The notes: generated by a model not told the origin, from the sequence alone. Shown: positions 44,750-56,955, numbered from the stretch's first letter. The stretch is DNA of 64,000 nt from Mesorhabditis belari (GCA_958450365.1 CAUEEP010000043.1:186001-250000), one strand, 5' to 3'. Numbers and translations: made by a program.

Positions 44750-45470
44750 TTTCTAAAATTCTAAAATTACTAAAATTAATATGTGAAAAATCTCAAACTA
44801 ATTTCATCAATTCTGTCGCCTATAGACCACAAGTTATGGTTTTAGCAGTTTAAGTAGCAAATAATTCGGAAAATTTTTTATTATAATGCAATAATTGGAA
44901 TAGGAGATTACAAATATTTCAGAAAAAATATCATGGCAAATTGCGGGCAAAAAGCGATCCGAGCGAGCGACGACTTTCTTGTTTTGATTAGCTAGAAAGG
45001 ACCATAATTGTCACCCATAATTATCGAGACAAGATATTTGAAAGCAACAAGTGCTTGATGTACATTAATATTAGATAGATTTTAATTAGTCTGAAACCAG
45101 AGATTTTTAGCTACAAAATGATAGTTCACTTGTGAAAATTGGCCCAAAATTCGTATCCATCTGAGTGAAACCTGCCAGAATTACTCGGAGTCGAGTTGAA
45201 GGCCGTTTGCCAGGATTTCTATTTAAGTACAGCCTTTTGCCCCCAACTACCCAACGGAAAAACCAAATGTTTGTGGAAATTTTCATTCTCTACCCCAATG
45301 ACACTTAAACTAAGGCAGATGATTGATTATTAAAAATTCTAGAAGAAAAAATGTAAGTCAAAAGCCTACATTTCACCACATGCTCTTAGCGCCTTCAACA
45401 AGCTTTGGGAAATTACACAACAAAAAGTATCAAAAGACTTTATCGCCAACCTAATATATAAATAAAATTT
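44750..45470. other. no gene recognised; duplication edge
   Basis: Upstream of RTK-B. Near 45050-45090 is a short stretch shared with 22141-22200 (ACTTGATGTACATTAATATT-like), marking the edge of an A/B-type duplication. No exon is supported. Confidence 0.5.
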
Positions 45471-45593
45471 ATCCAATAATGTACATCAAGCAGTTATTGC
45501 TTTCAAATGGATGTCCTTGGCGTCCTTGGTGTCCTACGATGCTTTGATCACCGCCTTGGAATCGTTGACATTGACGAATGCCGAATTCCAGTT

Positions 45594-45705
45594 CGGAAGT
45601 GATGATCTCCTGTTGGAAAACCTGTCTCACAGATCGACCTTCCAGGCGATCACCCAAAAACTTTCGAGCTTCAACGAAAGCCAATTACTGGCAAAAGGTT
45701 GCTGA
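45594..45705 (+). pseudogene. inverted, frameshifted last exon of an A/B-type RTK
   Basis: On the plus strand, after an acceptor CCAG, the sequence encodes SEVMISCWKTCLTDRP, the start of the last kinase exon of A/B. It then shifts frame through a 4-base deletion relative to them (CGACCTTCC against CGACCCACCTTCC). It faces the last exon of RTK-C tail to tail. It is a detached fragment with no upstream kinase exons. Confidence 0.75.
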
Positions 45706-45959
45706 GTGTGTGCATGAGTTGTTTTTGTATATTCTAACTGTTGTACTTTGTGCAGAGGTGGATGAATAAATCTGGTTCATATCATGAAATATTGCACGTT
45801 AATTTTGAAAAGACTTTATTAGGAACTCTCTTTTCGATTCCTTGTGATCAAAAGCTTTCTAGCGATCATTTCATCATTGATGAGCATTCTCGATCTTCTC
45901 ATCGATTTGCTTGTAGTCATTTCTGTCAGTGTCGTGTATTCATTAAGGTTCATTCTTAC

Positions 45960-48900
45960 TCACAGCTCCAACGTTAAATAATATCCGGCGTTCTCGGGGT
46001 TCACCTCCTTTTGCAAAGAGCTGACAATTTGTGTGAACGTCGGTCTCGTGTGAGCTTCGATCCCCCAGCAGTCCAGCATCAAATCGGCGCTAAAATAGCA
46101 GTCAAAATTCTTGGAAATTAAAATATAGTGGATGATCGATAATCGTTCCAACAAATCGGGAAAATTGTGTGCTAATTGAAAGCCATGATAATGTGGCAGT
46201 CTCCGTTGGGACCGGAAATTTTAAGGCGCGCTAAAATCACGGAAACATCTTTTCAGCAGATTTTAGGCCAAACGTCGCAATCAATTCAAAAACCTAAGTG
46301 TTATATAGAGAATTGAAGCCTGAATTCTCGCCTACATTTCTTTACCAAAAGATCTTTGATTGGAGTTTTATAGTCGATTTTTCAGACCCTCAAATGAGCC
46401 CAATTCTCCAGTCTCCAGCACGCTTCCATTTCTAGCTGTTTTCTAACTTTGGATGTTCGGCGATTTTGGTAAAATATGAATTGAGTTTTTGAATTGATGA
46501 ATTGATTGCGACCTTTGGCATGCAATCTGCTGAAAAGGTGTTTCCGTAATTTTGACACACCTTAAATGAGCAGTTTGAAGTAGGCATGTTTTAACAGGGA
46601 CCTTAACACCTTTTAATTCTGGTCAAGTCGAAATGATTCTTTAAAAGACTAATTAGGCGTCTCTTTTTTTTCAAAAAACTCACAAAAATTTCGACGTTCC
46701 CGGTGGTGGTGCAAGTCGGTGGCCGCGGAGCAGTGTCTGGAGGAGGTCAATCGACGGGATCTCCGAGTAGGGTTCCTCTCCCAACGAGTACATCTCCCAC
46801 ATCAAAACACCGTATGACCAACTGATAAGGGAAAGGCAACAATAGGATGTGGTCAAATGAGATGAGTCGAATGGTCAAATAGACCATTCGACGCAGAGTT
46901 TCACACTGATTCCGAATCTCCCTTTCGTTTCTTAAAAAATAGCTTTCTATAAAAAGTTATAAGTGTGTTAAGTTTTAGCGTAAAAATGCGTAAATTTGGG
47001 GCCAAATAGGAGTGCGACATCAAAAATCTAAGAATATCATCTTCAACTTGAATGCGATCTGATGGAAGAAAAATGATAAAACATTGGTTGATAAAATAAT
47101 AAAAAATTGCTTGATAAAATGATAAAACATTGATTGATAAAATAATAAAACATTAGTTGATAAAATGATAAAACACAGCGGAGACTCTTTTTGACGACTG
47201 TATAACTTTTTATAGAAAGTGGTTTCGCATAAAAAACGAAAAACAAATTGGGAATCAGAGTGCAAGAAATTCTGCGTCGAATGGTCTATGGCTGATCTCA
47301 TTTGGCCACATCCTACTGTTGCCTTTCCCTTGTGAGAGAAGTTGGAGGTGAGATTGTTTAGCTTTCACTCACATATCGGATTTTTCGGTAAAAATGTGTA
47401 GTTCCATCGCCTCGGGCGCCGTCCATTTGATGGGGAATTGTCCCTGGACGGATTGGTAAAACAAGCGATCCCCATAAGATCGACTCAGTCCGAAGTCACA
47501 AAGCTGTGAATGAATAGAGATTGAGTTCAACTTTATTGACTTTAAATAGGGTTGTTACGTGATACTCAAAAGTCGGCTTTCAAAGAGCCTTCGAAAAATC
47601 AATCCTAAGGGCGCTGAATACCGTTTATACCCTAATAGTAGTGACAAAAAAATGATGAGGCTTCGCCCTTTCACCTGAGCGATAAAAAGTTGCACTGATT
47701 TGCGAGTTTTCAACGAAATTCTCTCAAACCTTTCCATAACATGGATATCCCACTATGGAAACAATCCAAATTGAATTTCATTCACTCATCGCCGATAAAA
47801 GCGAAAAACTGCAAAATAGATTGATGCGTAAATTCAATTTGATTTATTTCCAAAGTTGTGTCGATGGAATATGCATGTTATGGCAAAGTTTCAGAGATTT
47901 AGTTGAAAACTCGCAATTCGGTGCAACTTTTTATCGCTCAGGTGAAAGGGCGAGGCCTCATCATTTTTTGTTACAACTATTAGGTTGATGCAAAGTCTTT
48001 TTCATTTTTTTTCGTACTTCTGTTAAAAAGTAACAAATTCACCAATTAATCTATAGTTTGCTCTATAAAAAAAGTGTTTTTTTGTTCAATTTGCATCTTT
48101 TTAAATGAATTTCGGTTGACTTTCAAGCAAATTCGAGAGTGAAAAGCGCCTTTTTCGTAAAAATCTATAAAAAACTCTACGGAAAAATGGGCTGAATGAA
48201 TTTCTCTGAAATTTTGGCGAAATATCAAACTTTTTTTTCTCTATCTTTTATCTATTGACACGAAGATAGGTTTTCTTTAGCTAAGGTGTCTAAACCGCAT
48301 CATCGAGTTAGCCCTTTTTGACTACCCGACTTCATACTCTCAAGAAAATCCAGGCATTAAATATTTTTAAACCCGTTTTAATGTTATTTTGCAGAAAAAT
48401 AATTGGTTTTTCTAATGAAATCAACCGTAGTTTAATTGGTGCATTTGTTGGCTTGAAACGGCAGACGAAAAAAATGAAAAAGACTTTTGCATCAACCTAA
48501 TATTAGAGAAAATACGTTAGATTAACTTTGACTCTACCAACTTTGGCCACTTTGTTGATGGTGAGAAGAATATTTCTGGCGGCCACGTCTCGATGAACGA
48601 TTCCTTTGGAGGAGAGGAATTGCGAAAAAAAAAATCGAGATTTTAAAAAAAAACTAATCTTTTAGATGTAATAATCTTATGAATGTGCCTCTATGTGTTT
48701 TTTTTTTACCAAAGCGCTCGCCACTTGCCAGAGGATCGGCGCCAAATCGCGCTCGTGCAACACGAAATGGCTATTAATCTGAAAAAAGAGATTCTTTTGT
48801 TTTAATTTTTCCATCTCATACATGATTCTCGAATGAATTCAACTCCTTCAACAACGAGTACAAACTGCCGAGCTCACATAACTCGGTGATAATCAACGGA

Positions 48901-51900
48901 TTATCCGGCTTTGTCGAACAACCCAACAACGAGAGCAGATACGGATGATAGCCCACGAATTTCATCAAGGTAATCTCGTGGAGAATTTGTTCTCTTAAAG
49001 CTTTTTTTGAGATTTCTAGGAAAAACTTGGGAGAATTCGATTCGTGGGCGTTAACAGGCGACCCAAGAAATTTGACGGCCAACTGCTTAACGGCCAGATC
49101 ACTAGAAAAGCAAGGAGAAATTGTGTTCGGAATACAAGAACACAACCCGGAGGAATCGGAAAAGATTCTGGATCGAGTGCTGTAGTTTTTATCTGACTAG
49201 TAAAAAAACAACCCGTGCACAAAGGTTTCAAATATCTCCGCTCACCGAGAGCAAGTAGTCTTATTGCCAGACAACTAATAGTCACAATCTTTTCACTTGG
49301 TTGGATAGAGCTTTTCAAATGCTATCCGATGGCGAAAACACTCCTTAACACTAGAGCGTATTTTGCGAAACTTTGGACCCTTTGGAAAAGGGATTAACAT
49401 GAATAGCCAAATCCCAGAAAAAGAGATTCTTTTGTTTTAAGTTAACTTAGCACATGAGGGCTTAAAAGAATCTAGAATTTGAAGCCGGCTGTGAATTTAG
49501 ACCAACAAACTCCATTATTTTCATTTATTTTCAAAGTTTGAATATTTTATTTTATTTTATTTTTAGTTTCTAGTTTCTAGTAGTTCTCCATAAATGTATA
49601 CTCTATAGTTTTTGGTCAGAATTTCCTCTAGAATTGTTTTGAGGCTTCAAAAATTATTGGTCACCTTAGAAAAACGCGATCTTGCTTAATTATCCAATTC
49701 CCGACCCTATATCCAAAGCAATGTGCCAGACGCCGTTTTCTCCTACGAGCGATACGAAAAGAACATACCACGTAAAAGCCCCGATAAAACTAACATCGGA
49801 TTCGGAAAGAAGACCCAAAATTACAGGAAATTTGAGCTCATTTGGTTCAGCGATTCACGAGAAACATTCGTGACTCAGCATTGCGTCATGCGGTCGTCTA
49901 TGTGTTAAAAAGTTGATTTTAAGGGGGTTAATACATGATTTTCTGCTTATCATCTCGAAAAATAAACATAAGTGAACAAAATGAGCTCACCTCTCTGTCT
50001 CGACAGCGGGTACTTTGACGGCCACCGTGTATCCGATCGATGATGGCGGAAAGAGAGTCTAAAAAGCGATAGTCGTTCAATCAGTTCCCTTTTTTCATTT
50101 CACCGTCAGCATCGGGTTAACGAGAGTGCATGGGAGTTTCCCGTGAAAGATCCCACTGAAGACATCGGAGGAGATCCCTCTGCCGATCCTTTCTTCCAAC
50201 ACCAACAGCGGAACAAAGATCTCCCAATCGTCTCTGATCTCCGCCTTTATTATAGCATTTAGTTGTGGGAATTGCAAGAGCTCTTGCAGGAAGTGCTTCT
50301 TTCGGCGATTCAATCTAGACTCACTCTAAGTAACACGTAAGAAATCCATAGCTCAATGGCGTGGCATGGCGATGCTCACGAAAGACAAATTCTGTGTTCT
50401 GAGTTTTTTACAAACCGAGCTTTTCGGCGACGCAACATGATGCCAAGAAGCACGAAAACAAATACAAGAATCAGCACTGGAACACACAGCAACCACAATT
50501 TGTTGAAGTTTTTCGAAGTTTCCAATGGAATTGTGGTGGTAACCTGAAATGCATAAGTACAACACTGTATTTACCGTAAATACTGTAATAGTATCCCACC
50601 CCTCTCGTACAGTCGCGTAGTCGCAAAGTTTTTCTAGTATTTCATTTGTTTCAAAGCACCCGTACTTCCAAAAATGTGTCTTTGGTATCAAAAAATAGCC
50701 CTGAATTTCAGCTATTATTTGATTTCAGCTATTATTTGATTTCAGCTATTATTTGATACAAAGTACCTAAGCGCACTTTGTAGCATAAATCAGTGTCGTG
50801 AAAAATGCGTTCAAAGCTAGACTACGCACCACTCCGCATCGTCACTATGGGGCTGGGATATATTACAGTATTTATGGTGTCTTTCGTTTTGAATTCTTAA
50901 AAGATTTGAGACTAGGAATCATTTCTATTATCGTTTGCTGTAAGTATTTCATTAGCTTCTAATGTTCATGAATAGGTTATGGTAGCTTAACAGACTTTCT
51001 CAAGCTTTTGACTAGACATCTCCGTCGTCGGAACACATGCGGGATTGGGTGTCATTTGTGCAAAGAATTGATGGTCGGCTCTTGGGAAAGAGTCATCAGA
51101 GTTCTACAATCATTTAATGCGTTAACAGTATCGCTTCTCTTGCATCAAACCGCAGTCATTATTGTCATCCAAAAGGCACATCGGCCACTCGAGACGCGAA
51201 AAGTGAGCTGCTGGATCGTGGCCGGCCAACGAACGTTGGAACGTTGCGATATTTCACAACTGAAGTTTAGAAAACAATCCCCAAGTGCTTACTGAATAAA
51301 CCTATTCATCGTCAACCATGGCTCCTGATTTGTGTCGATTGTTGTACCCGAATAGACGGTCAACGCGCAGTCGCGATCAATCGTTTCCTACAGTGAGATT
51401 TGAACTCATAAAATGGAAATAACAGAACACCCAGTTTTACTACAGGATGACCGCCAATTATAGTGACTCACTTCGGAGGGAATAGCTCAGCGAGAACTCA
51501 ATGAGTCCGTCTCAAAAGTTTTTTTCGTTGTTCATTGGGATTTGTGTCTGGGGAGGTCCACAAAGTTTTATCAACTCTTAGGTTGTTACATAGAGATGAA
51601 TATTCAAGCATTTCATTTAGAGATGAATATTCAAGCAATCGACTTGCGATTTTCCCTACCAGAAAGCCGTAGTATTTCTTTATAACCTGCGACTTCCAAA
51701 ATTTATGAGACCCTCAGAAGTGAGTTGCTAGAATTGGTGGTCACCCTTTAGGGTACCACCGGATTTACTACAATGTCTAATGAAACTTCAATGAGCCTTG
51801 TCAGCTTATTTACCCATTCAATTGTCGAGGCGACGATCGATCCGTTCATCTTGCCGCCCAACATCACAAAATATGGTTGCTCCGGTGATTTCGGTTGGGA

Positions 51901-53815
51901 AAAGTCAAGCGAAATATATGCATTATCACTTGTTGGAAACGGGTAGATCGAGACTGGGACGATGACTGGGGCTGAATGGAGGTTTGGTGTGATAATAAGG
52001 GAATTGTTTTGTTTTTAGTCTTGGTTTTGCTTTGTTATAGCCTAACACCCGCTAAAATGGTTGGCGGTGAGATAACATGAATCTTTCCAAAAAAACATCT
52101 TACCCCGAGATATAATTTCTGAATTCAGACAAACTGGGAAATTGTTTTCAGCTAAACAAACCGTTTTCAAACACATTCAAATGAAAAATATAAAACGCGT
52201 CGGCGATCGGAATGAAAATTCGAGTATTATCAAGGGTGTGATAGGAGAACGTGAAGTTGGAGGGTAAACTGAAGAGCCGATAGTTGACCACGCAGAACGG
52301 GGATTTCCCGTCGTGATTCCTGTGAGATAAAGGCTTTCTTTAAAAATTATTAGGTTGGCAAGAAAGTTTGTAGAAAATGTTTGGACGGTGATGTCTCAAA
52401 AACCAAGCCATCCATTTTTCCCAAATCTTTTTTGATAAACTTGGCTATATTTCAAAAAGCTAAAAATTAGAGTGGGCTTAAGGTAAAAAATAATAGATTT
52501 CCTCAGCTGAAATGAATTGATCACTTTTTGAGTGAACAGCTTTTAGACGAGTTTTTAATGGGTTTTAATGGATAGGTAATCGATCCCAGTCAAAACCTAA
52601 AAGCAAGTACTTAAAACAGCAAAAATTTGCAATTAAAGCAAGTTTTATCTAATAGAGAAAAGTGAGCTGAAGTTAAGCAGGAGAATTATACTTTTTCATA
52701 GATCTCTAAAGTTTTTGGAGAAAGCTGCGCTTATTTTTTTACGAGTAACTTCTTGGAGTCGACTTGATTCCTCAAAAACCTTTTTTGAGGGCTATATTTC
52801 CAAAAGTTTTTTGAGAAAAAAACCCAGAGTGGGCTTGAGGTAAAAATAAGAGATTTCTTCAGCTGAAGTGACTGATCACTTTTTGAGTGACCAGCCTTTA
52901 GACAAATTTTTAATGGGTTAATGGATAGGTAATCAATCCCATTTACAACCTAAAATCAAGTACTTAAAACAGGGAAAATTTGCGATTAAGGCAAATTTTA
53001 TCTAAAGCTTTCACTTTTCTGAATGGTCTATTTTAGGAGACACAGAGTGCCAAGAAGATGACACCAAAAAATTATTTTTTGAAATAAAGCTTTTCTGTCA
53101 AAAATTTTTGGCCAAAAATAGAGATTATAGAGCGCATTGCTCATTTATGCTAGCTGTACCTCATAAGGAATCGTTTTTCTGGTGCAAAAAGTGAGCTGAA
53201 GTTAAGCAGGAAAATTATACTTTTTCATAGATCTCTAAAGTTTTTGGAGAAAGCTGCGCTTATTTTTTTACGAGTAACTTCTTGGAGTCGACTTGTAAGT
53301 AGTATAACAAAGTGTTCTTGAATTCAATCGGTGAATTTGTTTTTAACAGAATTCCAGTTCAAATCGTTCCAAAGACTTTTCTTTGCCAACCCAATAATTA
53401 TTACTATTATTTATTGTCAGCTAAGTTGTAGACTAGTCATGGGCAAATTCCAGCCCGAGCCTAATTTCACCTTCGTTTTCTTGGCCGATTCTTGGCCGAT
53501 TGCGCTGAATTTGTCTAGATAGAAATCTCGACATTTTCAGCTTGTAGACAAAATTTCAGAGCAATCGGCCAAGAAAGCGAAGGTGGAATTTAGGTTTCGC
53601 TTCGAATTTTCCCATGTCTAGTATAGACGAGTGCTAGTTGCACTGAAACAACCTCATAACTGTCTCGTTCCTGCTCGTCCAATCCGCGTTGTTGACATAG
53701 AGTTGAAACTCGTGCATACAACCATCTCGGGACAGAATGACGAGCTCAGAGACGTACATGGTGATTGTACAGAGATTACAGCCAACAGACGTCACCTTAC
53801 ATGCCTGAAAGTTCA
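45960..53815 (-). CDS. receptor tyrosine kinase C (5' end uncertain)
   Basis: Ectodomain exons on the minus strand: about 53630-53811 (VTSVGCNLCTITMYVSELVI), 52.14-52.33 kb (SPFCVVNYRLFSLPSNFTFS), 51.83-51.97 kb (YISLDFSQPKSPEQPYFVML), 51.31-51.40 kb (DRDCALTVYSGTTIDTNQEP), about 51.15-51.27 kb and 51.0-51.1 kb. The membrane exon is 50380-50543 (LWLLCVPVLILVFVFVLLGI). Kinase: glycine loop ERIGRGISSDVFSGIFHG (50.2 kb), YTVAVKVPAVETE (50.0 kb), LMKFVGYHPYLLSLLGC (48.95 kb), HRDVAARN (48.6 kb), CDFGLSR and FPIKWTAPEAM (47.45 kb), WSYGVLMWEMYSLG (46.8 kb), and DCWGIEAHTRPTF in the last exon, stop at 45960-45962. Catalytic residues are intact. The first exon may be the decayed copy at 55.1-55.3 kb, which has lost its ATG and signal-peptide start at a duplication breakpoint. 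Confidence 0.8.
47638..47977. mobile_element. foldback element in an RTK-C intron
   Basis: Inverted arms of about 100 bp share AATGATGAGGCTTCGCCCTT / AATGATGAGGCCTCGCCCTT and TTTTATCGCTCAGGTGAAAG on opposite strands. It abuts the family-2 MITE at 47980. No coding frame. Confidence 0.8.
47980..48500. mobile_element. MITE family 2, copy 2 (inverted relative to copy 1)
   Basis: 521 bp, TA on both sides (47978-47979, 48501-48502), near-identical to 36634-37154 in reverse. It lies in RTK-C between the HRD and DFG exons. Confidence 0.95.
50574..50877. mobile_element. MITE with CCGTAAATAC ends, copy 1
   Basis: Left end CCGTAAATACTGTAATAGTA and inverted right end, TA at the left. It starts about 30 bp upstream (on the minus strand) of the membrane exon of RTK-C. 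A second copy is nested in another MITE at 59501-59766. A short GATTTCAGCTATTATTT unit is repeated inside this copy. Confidence 0.85.
52354..53620. repeat. composite of mariner-derived repeats with internal duplication
   Basis: It begins TTAGGTTGGCAAGAAAGTTTG (preceded by TA). A block near 52660-52760 (AGTGAGCTGAAGTTAAGCAG through CTTGGAGTCGACTTG) recurs almost unchanged at 53190-53295. The 53.3-53.6 kb part matches, inverted, the blocks at 15.85 and 34.38 kb. A related inverted copy is at 59.8-60.27 kb. It sits in an RTK-C intron. Confidence 0.75.
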
Positions 53816-53829
53816 AAAGAGTTAAGCTC

Positions 53830-55310
53830 ATTTGCCCGAAAGAGTCAAGCTCATTCGGCCAAAAGAAAAAAAGAACACAAGTGTCATGGCCTTCCAGCTA
53901 ACTTTTACTTCAAGATAACTTTTGTCCGAACCTTGAAAGCTCTCCAATTATCGCCGGGAAAAATTTCCCGTCTCGACACCGAGGTGATCGGGGCCGTTCG
54001 TGAGAGCGTGATTGGACAGAATCCAGACGAAATCAAGGGCAAAAGCAATAGTTTTACATAAACGAGCAGCATTTGCTGTCCCAGATGATTTTTTTTTCTT
54101 TCGAAGTACTGAAAAACTAAGAAACGTATGAGGCGTCACTTTCGGCTCTCAAGCAAAAAAGGTCGGCTTACGTTGGTAATTCCCGGTCTTTTCCTGGACA
54201 AGGGGGTTTTCAGAAAAGCATTCAAAGCTTTTTCGTATAAGTTTTGACAAACAAAAAATGTTTTATCAAAATTGGGGACTGTTTTATTGAAAAAAATATA
54301 GCATGCCTTAAAGATTAGAATTGTTTTTTAAAGTTATTTGAGGCCTTGCCAAAAACAACTCTTCAACAATTAACTTTTTAGCACCGCCGCTGTACTCTCT
54401 GACACTATGTGTGCTTATAATTTGATTAAGCTGAGTCACAAAGTCACAAAGGGGGGGGGGGACACATTCGATTTTCGATTATATGGGGCATTCAATCATA
54501 AGAATCTCAAAAATCAACTTGGGTTTAGATGTTTTTGTGTTAATTTTTGAAATACTGATGCTTTACACAGCCATATCCGTCGTAAGCGGCCTATTTGGCA
54601 AGACTTGCAAGTTTTGCTAGTGAGCCACCTGCAAGTAAGGTCCAAGTGGACGCTTGTGAAACCCACTTGCCACTTGCGCACTTGCAAGTGGACGTTGGTG
54701 AAAGTCACTTTTCGCAAAAACTTGCGCACTTGCAAGTGGACGTTGGTGAAAGTCACTTTTCGTAAAAACTTGCGCACTTGACCCCCACTTGCAAGTTTTG
54801 GCCAAAAAAACTTGCAAGTGGGGACGTTGGTGAAACGGGGCCGAGGACAAATACATATGCAATCTTGCCATTTCAAATCGAAAGAACTAAAAAAACTTGT
54901 TTGAATAAAATGTGTTTTTGCAGCTGTGTTTTTGGAAAATTTCAAGCTACACCAAGCGACACAAAAGAGCCAAAAAACTAAACTAAAATTGTTTGGCCAA
55001 GCTTTGTTTTCATGTTCCCTCTCTGATAATGGAATATGCAATCGAAACACCGTTCCAATCGACGATTTCATGCTTCCAATTTTTCCAACTTCCAGCTTCC
55101 AACTTCCAGTTTGAGAAAATTCAAAGTCATCAAAGGGATCGCCGTCAAGTGCTCTGCGATTTCTGCAGCTAGTACATGAAAGTTTGAAACATCTAGTTTG
55201 AAATCAAAACAGGAAATCATTTCGTTAGCTTTGTAATTTCTAAGATGATCCGGTAGGATCAATCGGCCATCGTCTTGATTTTTGAAAAAATTGGGCAGGA
55301 CAAGAAAGTA
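53830..55310. repeat. segmental duplication SD4, copy 2 (partner 32860-34290)
   Basis: Same-orientation duplicate of 32860-34290. It differs by a poly-G run near 54452, an extra tandem copy of a 52-bp ACTTGCAAGTGGACGTTGGT unit near 54680-54780, and small indels. Its right edge near 55310 cuts into the signal-peptide exon (55068-55310, minus strand, GRLILPDHLRNYKANEMISC). Confidence 0.85.
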
Positions 55311-55529
55311 GTGGTAGGCTTTTGGGGGCCTCGCTGAAAGGAGCATCGACCCGGAGCCGGAGAATGAATTTGGATTTGAGTTTTCGATGACCATTGTTGA
55401 GAGTTCGACAAATTGTTGTGCACAGTTCAACTGATATCTATAAAGTTTCCTAGTGCATTTCGTCGCTTGATTGAGGCGGTTGACTGTCTTGGCCCTAAAT
55501 GATTCAATGCATCAGTTTTACATTAGTTT

Positions 55530-55880
55530 GACAAGCAAGTCTTTTCGCCCTTTTTCATAATTCCTTTTAAAAACAAAAAATGCACCAATTGACCCATGAT
55601 GTTTTCATTAGAAAGGCCAATTATTTTTTTTCTGCAAAATAACATTAAAGCGGATTCAAAATGTCTTATGAGGGAATTTTTTTTGGGGGCAAGAAGTCGG
55701 CTAGTCATAAAGGGTGACGACTCCGAGATGCAATTCAGGCACCTTGGCCAGGAAATCCTATATTGGTGTCAATAGATAGAAGATAGAGCGCAAAAAGTTA
55801 GGTCAATAGCCAAATTTTCAGAGAAATCGATTCAGCCAATTTCTTCGTAGAGGTTTTTATCGATTTTTACGAAAAACACC
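55530..55880. mobile_element. decayed family-2 MITE
   Basis: The order of words matches family 2 (ATGCACCAATT, CTGCAAAATAACATTAAA, CGGCTAGTCA, GTGTCAATAGATA, TTTTCAGAGAAAT) but with many changes. The right end is missing next to the kinase remnant. It shows that the family is old as well as recently active. Confidence 0.7.
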
Positions 55881-55914
55881 TTTTCGCATTTAGATTTGCT
55901 TTTTTATCAACCGA

Positions 55915-56955
55915 CAGGTTGGTGTCTCGATTTTGGAAAAGTTTCCCACAGCGACGTCAACCCAGAAATCATCTTGATCGAAAGTGTTTCTCTTCTCGTA
56001 TTGAGAACCATCCTGAAAAGATTTGCGAATTCAGGGAAAACATGTAGTACCTTCGATCGAATGGCTCCCAAAATATCAGTCCCAGGCGGTAAATGTCGTT
56101 TTTGTGGGAAACCCATCTGAGATGAAACAGGCACATTCTTTTCTATCATTTTTTCTATCGTTTTTCTGGGGTAATTTTATGCGTAGATTTCAAAAAACTA
56201 CATCTCAGCTCCGGGTTTTGAGTTTTTTTTGAACTTTTCAAATAATAATACTTTGAACAAGTCAAAATAGTCACTCAAAATAATTTTTTGAAATTATGTA
56301 CTTTTAAGGGGTTTCGACCGTTTTACCCCAGTCAGATGAAGACTTCAACCAATGGCTCCAAGATGTCGGACTTCTTCACCGCAAAAGAACGTTGCCATTG
56401 ATTCAGACGTCCATTCACAATCCACTCTGACCTTTGGCGTGCCAACGTCTCCTTGCTACCTCAAATCTATCGTCATCTCACAGTCAATCATCAAAGCAAT
56501 TTCTTAAATCCAGTGACCCGATCGCACACACAGAACGCCACGAATTAGTGGTATCGCTTCAAAAAGATGATCGAAGCCAAACACGGCATCAAGACCCGCA
56601 GCAATGGCCGGTACCTGGACAAGTTCATGTGGCAACAACAGTTTGGTGACAACCCATGGTTCCACTTCTGATCGCAAGTGCAACAACTTTACCCGTGCCA
56701 GTGAGCTAAAATAACCCCCAACCCAACGACCCTCTTTAGAGTCACAAAAATACACATATAGAAACACGATATTAACTTAAACATACATAATTAAAGCAAC
56801 ACTATTTGTAGGCTTATTCTTGATTAACTAAAGTCTAAAAATAGTGTTTTACTGGTCACCCTGTAGGCTCTTCTCTTACCAAAGAACAACAAAATGTAAG
56901 TAGCTTACTTTGCTGGTTTAATATCCCGATGAACGATCTTCTTTTTTCTTTTTTT
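55915..56955 (-). pseudogene. Ser/Thr-type protein kinase remnant
   Basis: On the minus strand: IVHRDIKPAK followed by a GTAAGC donor (56.92-56.95 kb), then WVSHKNDIYRLGLIFWEPF (56.04-56.12 kb), then an exon DGSQYEKRNTFDQDDFW (about 55.92-56.02 kb). HRDIKP is the catalytic loop of Ser/Thr kinases, and the KNDIYRLGLIFWE segment followed by an acidic/Arg-rich stretch recalls the alpha-F/G region of eIF2-alpha-type kinases, though this assignment is weak. The DFG and activation-loop region is missing. A Merlin relic occupies the middle (56455-56731). It is a different family from the tyrosine kinases next to it. Confidence 0.5.
56455..56731 (+). pseudogene. Merlin/IS1595-type transposase relic, second copy
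   Basis: Plus strand conceptual reading: YRHLTVNHQSNFLNPVTRSH, TQNATN, a stop, then WYRFKKMIEAKHGIKTRSN and YLDKFMWQQQFGD. It corresponds to 32471-32745 but carries a stop in the HTQN-E segment and a changed glycine, so it is inactive. The preceding bases (GGACTTCTTCACCGCAAAAG) also match those near 32740. Confidence 0.7.

Noticed and set aside
49215..49920. Short plus-strand frames in the RTK-C intron
   Set aside because: No conserved motif, no splice pairing, and not shared with paralogues.
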